Shown piece after piece: positions 9,354-17,933 of a DNA stretch of 64,000 bases. The stretch comes from Dyadobacter sp. CY323 (GTDB lineage Bacteria > Bacteroidota > Bacteroidia > Cytophagales > Spirosomataceae), in contig NZ_JAJUXH010000015.1 in NCBI RefSeq assembly GCF_021390245.1, positions 178,501 to 242,500 of the forward strand, read 5' to 3'. The notes under the pieces were generated by a model. The model was not told the DNA's origin. It searched no databases and worked only from the letters and a program-made list of their open reading frames with translations. The translations under genes and the position numbers were made by a program. Positions within the stretch are counted from its first letter, which is position 1; each line of letters begins with the position of its first letter.

Positions 9354-9968
9354 ATGTATTTCCAGTCATCGGAGCCTGTACATTCTTCTAGTGACGATGA
9401 TGTACTTTGGGACGCTTATCTTGGGGGTGATAACAGGGCGCTGGGCTTTCTGGCTGAGCGTTACTATAGCACCTTAGAAAGATACGGGCTTAAATTCATG
9501 GTCGATGAAACCGTAGTGGACGATTGTATCCAGGATGTACTGCTCGAATTATGGCAAAACCGCCATAAAATTTCCCAAACGCCTTCTGTCAAATTCTACC
9601 TTCTTAAATCTGTCCGGAACAGCATTATCGAATACTTACGGTATCAGAAGCGTTTTATCAGTGAAGAAAGCCTGCACTGGGACACTGCTTTGCCTGATTA
9701 TTTTAATGCGGAATCCCTGCTGATCGAGCAGGAAACATTGCAACATCTGATCGCGCAGGTTAATGCTCAAATGGCAGAGTTACCAAAAAGAGAGCGGGAA
9801 GCATTGTACCTGCGCTACTTCGAAAACCTCAGTGTTGCAGAGATTTCCGAGATTATGGAAGTCAACAAGCAGTCTGTCTCCAACTTCCTCCAGAAAGCAT
9901 TGAACAAACTCAAGACTAAGTGGCTCGTAACCATGGTTTTGCATTTATTTTTTAATTTTTTACAATAA
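9354..9968 (+). CDS. ECF RNA polymerase sigma-70 factor (FecI-like)
   Basis: Sigma factor of 204 residues. Region 2 is at about 30-105 (FLAERYYSTLERY, DDCIQDVLLELWQNR, KFYLLKSVRNSIIEYLRYQKR), and region 4 is at about 145-195 (LPKREREALYLRYFENLSV, AEISEIMEVNKQSVSNFLQKAL). It has no accessory domains. The anti-sigma gene follows after about 60 bases, then a SusC with an STN domain and a SusD. By analogy with FecIRA, it probably directs transcription of the SusC/SusD genes when the anti-sigma factor is signalled by the outer-membrane receptor. Confidence 0.92.
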   Translation: MYFQSSEPVHSSSDDDVLWDAYLGGDNRALGFLAERYYSTLERYGLKFMVDETVVDDCIQDVLLELWQNRHKISQTPSVKFYLLKSVRNSIIEYLRYQKRFISEESLHWDTALPDYFNAESLLIEQETLQHLIAQVNAQMAELPKREREALYLRYFENLSVAEISEIMEVNKQSVSNFLQKALNKLKTKWLVTMVLHLFFNFLQ

Positions 9969-10029
9969 AGAAGGGTATCCCGGTCTATGCTATTCATAAT
10001 ATCATAGAAATCATTCGAATGAGTCAAGA

Positions 10030-11103
10030 ATGGGGATACCTGACGATGCTTTTGAAACCGTAGAGGATTTTCTGGAAAATGTCCGTTTTCAGCAGTGGGC
10101 CCGAGGCAAGGCACCGGAAGACGCCCCTTTCTGGCAGGAATTGCTGGCCAGATACCCCGACAAAACCCCTTTGTACGAAAAGGCGGTCGCCATTATCCTC
10201 GTTGTAGGAGGCAGAAATTCACCTGAAACTTATGAAAACAATCGAGCTGCACAGGTCCGTAAGCTGCTATTCCGGGAAACCTCCCACGAAAATAGGTATC
10301 CGCTCTGGCAATGGCTGCGCTGGGGTGTGGCGGCAATGTTAGTCATTTCCATTGGCATCTGGTGGCAACATGCTTACAAGAAACCCTTGCAGGCAGACAA
10401 ATTATGGCCGGCCAATATCAGTTCGGGCCAGCGGATAACGAAGCAAAATCCCGACCGGAAAACCATGTTGGTGAACCTTCCCGATGGCTCCTCGGTGCTT
10501 CTCTCAAAAGGCAGCAGCATTTCATTTGAAGAAGATATGACAGGCCGGCAGCGCATTGTCAGCCTAATAGGAGAAGGTTTTTTTGAAGTCGTAAAAGATG
10601 CCAAACGGCCGTTTCTGGTGTATACTGATAAACTGACGTCTACGGTTGTCGGCACCAGTTTCCGGGTGAAAGCTTTTCCGGATAGCAGCGAGGCACTTGT
10701 GGCTGTCAAAACCGGGAAAGTGTTTGTAGACCAAAAAAGCAAAACGCATGGCGGGTCTTCCAGGATCACCTTGCTGCCCAACCAGCAAATGCAGGTTTTC
10801 GACATCAATAACAAGCTGACCACCAAAGTATCAGAAACAATTGCGCCCTCAGAGATGACCCTGGTGCAGAAAGAAGAATTTGAATTCAAATTTACGCCGG
10901 TGGCCCAGGCATACAAAATCCTTGAATCGAACTACGCGGTTAGGATCCAGTACGATACCGATAAAATGCGCCGATGCACCATCACGGCTTCGTTAAAGGA
11001 TGAGCCTTTTCTTGAAAAGCTAAGACTGATTTGTCTGGCTACGGAAACCACTTACCAGATCCGCGGCGACCAGATTAGCATAACCGGCGCAGGCTGCCCC
11101 TAA
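10030..11103 (+). CDS. FecR-family anti-sigma factor
   Basis: Single-pass inner-membrane protein of 357 residues. An N-terminal cytoplasmic part of about 95 residues would hold the sigma factor. A hydrophobic segment follows (WLRWGVAAMLVISIGIWW, about 95-113), then the periplasmic FecR domain (DGSSVLLSKGSSISFEEDM, GEGFFEVVKDAKRPFLVYT, TVVGTSFRVKAF) and a C-terminal DUF4974-like domain (PVAQAYKILESNYAVRIQYD). It lies between the sigma factor and the STN-containing SusC, the order of trans-envelope regulatory units. It probably reports receptor occupancy to the sigma factor. Confidence 0.92.
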   Translation: MGIPDDAFETVEDFLENVRFQQWARGKAPEDAPFWQELLARYPDKTPLYEKAVAIILVVGGRNSPETYENNRAAQVRKLLFRETSHENRYPLWQWLRWGVAAMLVISIGIWWQHAYKKPLQADKLWPANISSGQRITKQNPDRKTMLVNLPDGSSVLLSKGSSISFEEDMTGRQRIVSLIGEGFFEVVKDAKRPFLVYTDKLTSTVVGTSFRVKAFPDSSEALVAVKTGKVFVDQKSKTHGGSSRITLLPNQQMQVFDINNKLTTKVSETIAPSEMTLVQKEEFEFKFTPVAQAYKILESNYAVRIQYDTDKMRRCTITASLKDEPFLEKLRLICLATETTYQIRGDQISITGAGCP

Positions 11104-11214
11104 CGATATCCCACCAAAATCTTTAAACCCAAAACCAACGCTGATATGCAAAAACGATCTCATTAGCCATCCCTTGATCTCCTTTAATCATTAAACCATT
11201 ATCAAAAATTAGAA

Positions 11215-14200
11215 ATGAAAATCTACAAACCTGCTTTGGGTAAAAACATGGGCAGCCTTCTCTGCCTGCAAAGCTTACTAATGCTGCTGGTCGCCAATTT
11301 GAGCTGGGCCAGCATTGGAATCGCCCAGGAAGCGCTTAATCAGCACGTTACCATTTCGATTGAAAATGAAAACATCGAAGCTATCGTATCTAAACTCGAA
11401 CGATCGGTAAAAGTCCGTTTTTTGTACAGCCGCGAAATTGTCCAGTCGAAACGAAAAGTATCATTTACGGCCCAAGACCAGCCGCTGTCCGCCGTGCTGG
11501 ATGGGATTTTACGTCCGCTAAACTTGACGTATGAAGTATCCGGCGATAAGATCGTGCTGAAACGGCAACCGGCTGCCAAAGAAGCAGAGACAAAACAACA
11601 GGCGTCCCCTTCGGCACCGGCCTCTTCCGCTACATGGGACACGGACATTTCAGGCAAGGTTACCGACAACAATGGTGAGGCGCTGCCGGGCGTGAGTATA
11701 CTCGTGAAAGGCACCTCTCAGGGTGCGACGACAGATACCGAAGGAAATTTTAAAGTCACTGTTGTAAACAGCGACGCGGTACTTGTATTCAGTTTTGTAG
11801 GTTATGCCTCACAGGAAATACAGGTAGGAACGCGTAGCATCATCGATGTGCAGCTGGCCGTGGACAACAAGTCTTTGGAGGAAGTTGTGGTAGTAGGTTA
11901 CGGTACACAGAAAAGGGCCGATGTAACCGCAGCTATTTCTTCTGTTCCCATGAGCGAGGTGAGAGATATGCCAGTTTCTAACGTGGCCACTGCGCTTCAG
12001 GGAAAAATACCGGGTGTGGTCATCCAGCAAAACAATGGTACGCCGGGAAGTACACCGGCCATTAAAGTGCGCGGTTTTGGTTCTATCAGTGCAGGTAACT
12101 CTCCTTTAATTGTTGTCGACGGCAACATCGTCGGGGCCAGCATTTTCAGCACGTTAAATCCAACTGATATTGAGAGCATGGATGTGTTGAAGGACGCTTC
12201 TTCGACGGCCATTTATGGTTCCAAAGGCTCCAATGGCGTCATGCTGATCACTACCAAAAGAGGAAAAGCCGGTAAGCCCAGCGTGAACCTGGATGTATTT
12301 ACGGGTTTTCAGCAGGTCAGCAAAAAAATTGACCTGATCGATTCTCAGCAATTTGCAGAATTTGGTAGAGATGCTTCGAATAATGCTTATCTGGACAACA
12401 TCAAAGGTGCCAATATAACCGATCCCAATAGTGTGCGGCCGACAGATTACCTGAGATACCGCTATCCGAGAGGTGAAGTTTTTGACTGGCTGAACTTTGA
12501 CGATCCGGCCAAGGTTGCAGCACTTCCTTACACTGACTATCAGGATAAGATATTCAAAACCGCTAAAATGAGCAGTTACCAGCTCTCTGCTTCCGGCGGA
12601 ACCGATAAAGCACGTTACAGCATCAGCGGCGGCTATTTACAGCAGGATGGTATCATTCGCAGATCCGCATTGGACCGGTATACTTTGAGGGCCAATGTGG
12701 AGGTGAATGTATTGCCGACCCTGAAAATCGGGATGAACCTCAACCCATCTTACAAGGTGCAGCAGGAAGTAAAAGATGCCGGGCACTGGGCCGACAATGC
12801 GGTGGTCAATTCAGCTTTGTCGGTCATGCCGATGATACCGATTTTCGCGGCAGATGGTTCCTACACATCACAAACTGCATTTGCTGCTCCCTATAATTAT
12901 CCCGGAATCACGAATCCGGTGGCCAACATTGCCGAATATAACAGCCAGTTACTAACCGCTACTGTGCTGGGTAATACGTATGCGGAACTCAAATTATTCA
13001 AGGATTTCACTTACCGGGTTTCAGGCAATGTAAATTTCAGCGGTAACCGGCGCAACGCATACCGCACTTCAAAAATGCCACTGAACCAGATCCTGCCACC
13101 ATCGGTATCAACCGGAACGGCCTATTCGGATCAGAGCATGAGCTGGCTCTTCAACCAAACACTGAATTACAGTAAGTCGCTCAATGACATCCACAATTTT
13201 GATGTGCTGATCGGTATGGAGTCCACCAAATTCCAGTATCAGGAAAGCCAGGGCACAGGCAGCTCCTACCCCAATGATGTAGTGGAAACCTTAAACGGAA
13301 GTGCGAGCGGCACTACGACAACGGCCGTTTCGTCCAAAGTTGAGAATGCATCGGCTTCCTATTTTGCGAGGGCGAATTACAACTATATGGGCAAATACCT
13401 CGTGAACTTCTCGGTCCGCCGTGACGGGTCGTCCATTTTTGGGACTGACAACCGCTGGGGAACATTCCCGGCCGGGTCCTTGGGTTGGAGAATCAGTGAA
13501 GAAGGTTTTATGAAAGCCATTCGATCGGTATCCGAGGCCAAGCTGCGTGTCAGTTATGGTTTGGCGGGAAACAATGCATTCACCAATAATTACCCTTACG
13601 TAGCGACGCTCAGATCTGACAATTACAGCTTTAACAATGGTCTGGTGAATGGTCTGGCGCCTTCTTCCCTGGCCAACCCGCAATTGGGATGGGAACGCAG
13701 CCAACAGCTGGATGCAGGGATTGACCTGGGACTCTTCAACAACCGCGTTTTCGTCATCGTAGATTATTACCAGCGTACTACAAAAGATCTGTTGCTTTCT
13801 GTGAACGTGCCTACGCTGACTGGTTTCAGTACTGCCGTGAAGAACATCGGAAAGATGCAAAATAAGGGCTGGGAATTTGCGGTAAATACCAGGAACCTGA
13901 CGAAAGAATTCACCTGGAACACCAGTCTAAATTTATCGTTCAACCGCAATAAAGTCATCGCACTAGGGCCCACCGGAGATCCGATCCGTAGCGGCAGTGG
14001 TGTAGGCGAGACGAACATTACGCAGATCGGCTCACCCATCGGCAGCTTTTACGGGTACAAACAATTGGGGGTTTTCAAAGACCAGGCTGATCTGGACAGT
14101 TATCCGCACGATGCCACTTCCAAGCCCGGCGACGTAAAATATGAGGATATCAATGGTGATAAAAAGATCGATGCAAATGACCGTACCATTATTGGCAACA

Positions 14201-14709
14201 ACCAGCCGGACTTCATTTATGGGATCACCAACACATTCAGCTACAAAGGGTTTGATCTCAACATTGCAATCCAGGGAACGCAGGGCGGAGAGATCCTGAA
14301 CCTGAGCCGCCGTTTTTTTGAAAACCTGGAAGGGAATGCCAATCAGCTGAGCACGGTTTTAACCCGATGGCGCTCTGCCTCGGATCCCGGCGATGGTGTG
14401 ACGCCCCGTGCCAATGCCCGCACAACCGGTAACAATAATGCGGTTTCCACACGCTGGGTAGAAGACGGTTCCTATCTCAGGGTGCAGAATGTGAGCCTGG
14501 GTTATCAGCTGCCTGCATCGCTGATCAACAAGATCAAAATGCAACAAGTCCGAATTTACGCGTCGGCGCAAAACCTGTTTACTTTTAGCAAATACCTCAA
14601 CTTTAATCCGGAGGTAAGCAACTATGAAGGTCCGCTCACGGCCGGTGTAGATTATGGGGTTTATCCACTGGCCAAGACCTTTACACTTGGGATCAACATT
14701 GGTTTATAA
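11215..14709 (+). CDS. SusC/RagA-family TonB-dependent receptor with STN domain
   Basis: Outer-membrane TonB-dependent transporter of 1164 residues. A signal segment (about 1-38) is followed by an STN domain (about 40-125: HVTISIENENIEAIV, LSAVLDGILRPLNLTYEV), a carboxypeptidase-like beta sandwich (about 147-225: ISGKVTDNNGEALPGVSI), the SusC box VVVGYGTQKR, a plug (about 240-350) and a beta-barrel to the end. The STN domain normally contacts a FecR protein, which fits the sigma/anti-sigma pair just upstream. The SusD gene follows by 50 bases. The substrate is not evident; such pairs import glycans, peptides or other polymers. Confidence 0.95.
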   Translation: MKIYKPALGKNMGSLLCLQSLLMLLVANLSWASIGIAQEALNQHVTISIENENIEAIVSKLERSVKVRFLYSREIVQSKRKVSFTAQDQPLSAVLDGILRPLNLTYEVSGDKIVLKRQPAAKEAETKQQASPSAPASSATWDTDISGKVTDNNGEALPGVSILVKGTSQGATTDTEGNFKVTVVNSDAVLVFSFVGYASQEIQVGTRSIIDVQLAVDNKSLEEVVVVGYGTQKRADVTAAISSVPMSEVRDMPVSNVATALQGKIPGVVIQQNNGTPGSTPAIKVRGFGSISAGNSPLIVVDGNIVGASIFSTLNPTDIESMDVLKDASSTAIYGSKGSNGVMLITTKRGKAGKPSVNLDVFTGFQQVSKKIDLIDSQQFAEFGRDASNNAYLDNIKGANITDPNSVRPTDYLRYRYPRGEVFDWLNFDDPAKVAALPYTDYQDKIFKTAKMSSYQLSASGGTDKARYSISGGYLQQDGIIRRSALDRYTLRANVEVNVLPTLKIGMNLNPSYKVQQEVKDAGHWADNAVVNSALSVMPMIPIFAADGSYTSQTAFAAPYNYPGITNPVANIAEYNSQLLTATVLGNTYAELKLFKDFTYRVSGNVNFSGNRRNAYRTSKMPLNQILPPSVSTGTAYSDQSMSWLFNQTLNYSKSLNDIHNFDVLIGMESTKFQYQESQGTGSSYPNDVVETLNGSASGTTTTAVSSKVENASASYFARANYNYMGKYLVNFSVRRDGSSIFGTDNRWGTFPAGSLGWRISEEGFMKAIRSVSEAKLRVSYGLAGNNAFTNNYPYVATLRSDNYSFNNGLVNGLAPSSLANPQLGWERSQQLDAGIDLGLFNNRVFVIVDYYQRTTKDLLLSVNVPTLTGFSTAVKNIGKMQNKGWEFAVNTRNLTKEFTWNTSLNLSFNRNKVIALGPTGDPIRSGSGVGETNITQIGSPIGSFYGYKQLGVFKDQADLDSYPHDATSKPGDVKYEDINGDKKIDANDRTIIGNNQPDFIYGITNTFSYKGFDLNIAIQGTQGGEILNLSRRFFENLEGNANQLSTVLTRWRSASDPGDGVTPRANARTTGNNNAVSTRWVEDGSYLRVQNVSLGYQLPASLINKIKMQQVRIYASAQNLFTFSKYLNFNPEVSNYEGPLTAGVDYGVYPLAKTFTLGINIGL

Positions 14710-14759
14710 CCACATTCTGTCCAGATCAGGCGAAAATTCAATCCTAAATTAAAAGCAAA

Positions 14760-16211
14760 ATGAAAATTTTAAAGCCATTTATAATCCTGCTCCTCACCGC
14801 CTTCCTGAGCTCCTGCAGTGAGGAATTCCTTGACTTGAAGCCCATTTCAACGGCGACCAGCGATAATTTTTACCGGACTGCGGATGATTTCAAAAATGCA
14901 TTAAACGGTGGTTATGCCGCCTTACAATCCGGCGGACTTGTAGGAAACAGTTACATTTTCGGGGAAATTACCTCGGATAATACAGTAGCAGTAGCGTCAG
15001 GCTCTGTCACCGATCAGGACGAATTTGACCGGTTTTATATCAAAACAACCAACCCATTTATCTCTGGTCGCTGGAACGACGGCTATAATGCGATCGCGCG
15101 CTACAACACGATCCTGGACAAAATTGAAGGGGTGGAAATGGATGGAACATTAAAAAACAGGTACATCGCTGAAAGTAAGTTTTTACGTGCCGTTGTATAC
15201 TTTACCCTGGTGCAAACATTTGGGGACATCCCCCTGATACTCAAACCCGTGGCTACCCCGGATGAAGGCTATTCTTTCAGCCGGACACCAAAAGCGGAGG
15301 TTTACGCGCAAATTGAAAAGGACCTGACCGAGGCCGAAAGCGCACTTCCTGTCTCCTACCCGGCGGCTGACGTCGGCCGGGCCACAAAAGGAGCGGCAAA
15401 GGCTTATCTGGGCAAAGTGTATCTAACTGAAAAAAAATATGCGCCAGCCGTTTCCAAATTAAAAGAGGTCATCGATCTTGGCATTTATGCCTTGCTGCCT
15501 TCTTATGCGGATGTTTTTAAAGTTTCAAACAAAAACAACAAGGAATCCGTGTTTGATGTGCAGTATAAATCGGGGGGTGCCGGTGAAGGAAATTCCTGGC
15601 CTAATTCTTTCGCACCTCAAAACTCGGGTAATGCAGTCATTGCTTTTGGAGGCGACGGCAATAATGCGCCCACCCTTGACATTATCAATGCTTATGAGGC
15701 GGGTGATCTCCGTAAAGACGCATCGGTAGCTTCTTCTTACACCAATGCGGCCGGTCAGGTGATTCCTGATAGGTATATCAAAAAATACTACGATGTGCCG
15801 GTTGCAAAAGGTGACAACGGTAACAATATTCCGCTCATCCGTTACGCTGACGTTATTTTAATGTACGCAGAAGCGCTGAATGACGTGGGCTATCAGGCGA
15901 ACGGAGACGCATTTACTTACCTGAACATGGTTCGTACCAGGGCTGGGTTAGCCAAGAAAACGTCAACCGAAATTCCTACACAGCAAGCCTTCCGCCTGGC
16001 AATGGAGCAGGAAAGACGCGTTGAGTTGGCATTTGAGGGGCAACGCTGGTTTGATCTGGTCCGTACCGGCCGCGCAATTCCGGTGTTGAACGGTAAAAAA
16101 GAGCAGATCCGGCTGGTTTCTGATCTATCCGAGAAAAATCTGGTTTTCCCGATACCACAGAGCCAAATTGATATTAACAAAGCTAAAATTGTTCAAAATC
16201 CAGGTTATTAA
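14760..16211 (+). CDS. SusD/RagB-family nutrient-binding outer-membrane lipoprotein
   Basis: Surface lipoprotein of 483 residues that would cap the adjacent SusC barrel and bind its substrate. The signal peptide ends at a lipobox (LLTAFLSSC, Cys19), followed by EEFLDLKPISTAT, typical of SusD starts. TPR-like helices with FYRTADDFKNALNGGYAAL and the C-terminal signature RRVELAFEGQRWFDLVRTG are present. It ends 50 bases after... the paired SusC gene begins the same transcript, with a 50-base gap between them. Integrase debris follows within 30 bases of its stop. The ligand cannot be inferred. Confidence 0.95.
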   Translation: MKILKPFIILLLTAFLSSCSEEFLDLKPISTATSDNFYRTADDFKNALNGGYAALQSGGLVGNSYIFGEITSDNTVAVASGSVTDQDEFDRFYIKTTNPFISGRWNDGYNAIARYNTILDKIEGVEMDGTLKNRYIAESKFLRAVVYFTLVQTFGDIPLILKPVATPDEGYSFSRTPKAEVYAQIEKDLTEAESALPVSYPAADVGRATKGAAKAYLGKVYLTEKKYAPAVSKLKEVIDLGIYALLPSYADVFKVSNKNNKESVFDVQYKSGGAGEGNSWPNSFAPQNSGNAVIAFGGDGNNAPTLDIINAYEAGDLRKDASVASSYTNAAGQVIPDRYIKKYYDVPVAKGDNGNNIPLIRYADVILMYAEALNDVGYQANGDAFTYLNMVRTRAGLAKKTSTEIPTQQAFRLAMEQERRVELAFEGQRWFDLVRTGRAIPVLNGKKEQIRLVSDLSEKNLVFPIPQSQIDINKAKIVQNPGY

Positions 16212-16238
16212 CTGAAAGTGGAAAGTCGAGCAGAATTG

Positions 16239-16381
16239 CATACTTTCGAAACTACTGTGACACTTATTAAGGGAGTACCGCTGGAAAGTGTTTCGAAAAT
16301 GATTGGCACCGGAATATCAAAACGACTCAGCAGTATGCCAAGATTGTTGATAAGAAAATTAGTGATGATATGAAAACCTGA
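16239..16381 (+). pseudogene. C-terminal remnant of a tyrosine-family site-specific integrase, frameshifted
   Basis: Two overlapping frames together give the end of a Bacteroidota tyrosine recombinase: HTFETTVTLIKGVPLESVSK followed by MIG in one frame, then NIKTTQQYAKIVDKKISDDM in the next, ending KT-stop. The catalytic-domain pattern HTF...G...VSK-MIGH-x-x-I-TTQ-Y is evident, including the terminal Tyr. The shift falls near MIG-T/G-N. The rest of the gene is absent, and an intact susD ends just upstream. This is debris of a former integrative element. Confidence 0.75.
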
Positions 16382-16639
16382 AGGCAATTCTTCGGCAAGG
16401 TTAACTAACAATAATCAATGGGGCGCTACTAGAAATCTGTTGTCAGCATCAACTTTTTCGGTAGCGCCATCCAAAAAGTGCTGGGCAGCACGTTTTCTTT
16501 TAGACTACGACGACAGCGAAAGAAGGCCAGAGGCAGAAATAATAAAAACAGGAGTCGGTCGAAGATGGAATTGTGAATGAACCGGCATCTTCCAAATCGT
16601 TCGCCTGTTGGGTGAATGTATGGTCCACCTTTTTAAGAA
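16382..16639. other. Intergenic region, no gene recognised
   Basis: About 260 bases between the integrase remnant and the palindrome before the CheB-like gene. It may hold more degraded mobile-element sequence, but I cannot identify a coding frame or a terminal repeat. Confidence 0.4.
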
Positions 16640-16669
16640 TTTTCCTTAGCTAAGCGCAGCTAAGGAAAA
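16640..16669. terminator. Perfect 12-bp palindrome with A/T flanks
   Basis: TTTTCCTTAGCT and AGCTAAGGAAAA form a perfect 12-bp stem around the six-base loop AAGCGC. With T residues on the left and A residues on the right it could terminate transcription in either direction. It sits about 56 bases before the CheB start, so it may instead be a protein-binding operator. Confidence 0.45.
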
Positions 16670-16725
16670 AAGCCTTCATTGTGTCTTTTGTAATCTGGAA
16701 GGAACAAAACTGTATATCAAACGTA

Positions 16726-17778
16726 ATGTTTAAAATTAAAAGTAAGCGTACAAAGCGCGATATAGTCGTAATTGGTTCTTCGGCCGGCGGCCTGCCAGCC
16801 TTGCAACAGTTGGTGGCGAATTTGCCCGAAGATTTTGAAGCGGCCGTGTTGATAGTACAGCATATGCCTCCCTATTCAGACAGCAACTTACATCATATCC
16901 TTAACCGAGAGGGAACGCTGCCCGTGCTTGTTGCTCAGGACGGAAACCTACTCCATTCGGGCACGATCTACGTGGCCAAGCCAGATCATCACTTGCTTAT
17001 AGAAAAGGGTAAAATCCTTGTCAGAAGGGGCCCGAAAGAGAACCGTTTTCGACCTTCTATTGACGCGCTTTTTCGCTCCGCCGCTTACACCTATGGCTCC
17101 CGGGTGATTGGTGTTGTGCTATCAGGCGCTTTGGATGACGGGACCTCGGGGTGCTGGACAATAAACCGGATGGGTGGCATCACTGTTACGCAAGACCCAG
17201 ATGACGCCTTATTCCCTCAGATGCCGCTTAATGCCCAAGAGCAAGTAAATATCAATTATTCAGTTCCTGCTAAGCAAATGGGCGCTTTGCTAGCCCGATT
17301 AAGTAACGAAGCGGCACCATCAGATCTAAGATTGAGTAAAAAAGAACAAAAGCTTCTGGAAACTGAGTTTATAATTGCCAAAGGTGACCATTCTTTCCAG
17401 CTCGGTATCACCAAGCTCGGAGAGTTAACCTCATTTACTTGCCCGGAATGTCATGGCGCCCTTACGCAGTTAAAAGAGGGCAAAATCATACGTTTCCGAT
17501 GCCATACGGGGCATGCATACACGATTAATTCACTGTTATCGGAAGTGAGCACCAACATCGAGGCCATTCTTTTCCAAGCTATGAAGAGCCTGGAAGAAAG
17601 CACGATGTTACTAACCCGGCTAGGCCAATATTTCGATTCTCAAAAAAAGACAGACATAGCAGAAGTTTTTTATGATAAATCCAAGCAGGTCGAAAAACAG
17701 TCGCGATCCGTTCACGATGCGATTTTGAGACAGGATATCCTGAGCGGTGATTTAAAATATGAGTTTAAGGTCTCATAA
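16726..17778 (+). CDS. Stand-alone CheB-type methylesterase domain protein with C-terminal zinc-ribbon-like segment
   Basis: Product of 350 residues with a CheB methylesterase domain (about 11-195) and no receiver domain. The probable triad is visible: Ser19 in GSSAGG, His46 in VQHMPP and Asp138 in ALDDGTSG. CheB removes methyl groups from glutamates of chemoreceptors or deamidates glutamines. The C-terminal part carries CPEC (about 240) and CHTGHAY (about 260), a zinc-ribbon-like arrangement common in stand-alone CheB proteins, then helices. No CheR or chemoreceptor is nearby; a histidine kinase follows by about 155 bases. The ATG giving MFKIKSK is preferred over an upstream GTG. Confidence 0.82.
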   Translation: MFKIKSKRTKRDIVVIGSSAGGLPALQQLVANLPEDFEAAVLIVQHMPPYSDSNLHHILNREGTLPVLVAQDGNLLHSGTIYVAKPDHHLLIEKGKILVRRGPKENRFRPSIDALFRSAAYTYGSRVIGVVLSGALDDGTSGCWTINRMGGITVTQDPDDALFPQMPLNAQEQVNINYSVPAKQMGALLARLSNEAAPSDLRLSKKEQKLLETEFIIAKGDHSFQLGITKLGELTSFTCPECHGALTQLKEGKIIRFRCHTGHAYTINSLLSEVSTNIEAILFQAMKSLEESTMLLTRLGQYFDSQKKTDIAEVFYDKSKQVEKQSRSVHDAILRQDILSGDLKYEFKVS

Positions 17779-17933
17779 GTCAATACAATTGTTGTCTCAT
17801 AAAATACTGGAAAGTGAGAAACCTGCAACTGAAGGAGCCAGGCTATCGTAAGCATCTTTCATGGCATCAGGAACAGAAATTGGCACACTATTAATAGGAA
17901 GGGCAAAGCTGCGTAATAAAAAAACCAAGAATT

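Noticed and set aside
13291..13860. 189-codon minus-strand frame inside the first SusC
   Set aside because: Antisense shadow of a well-supported gene.
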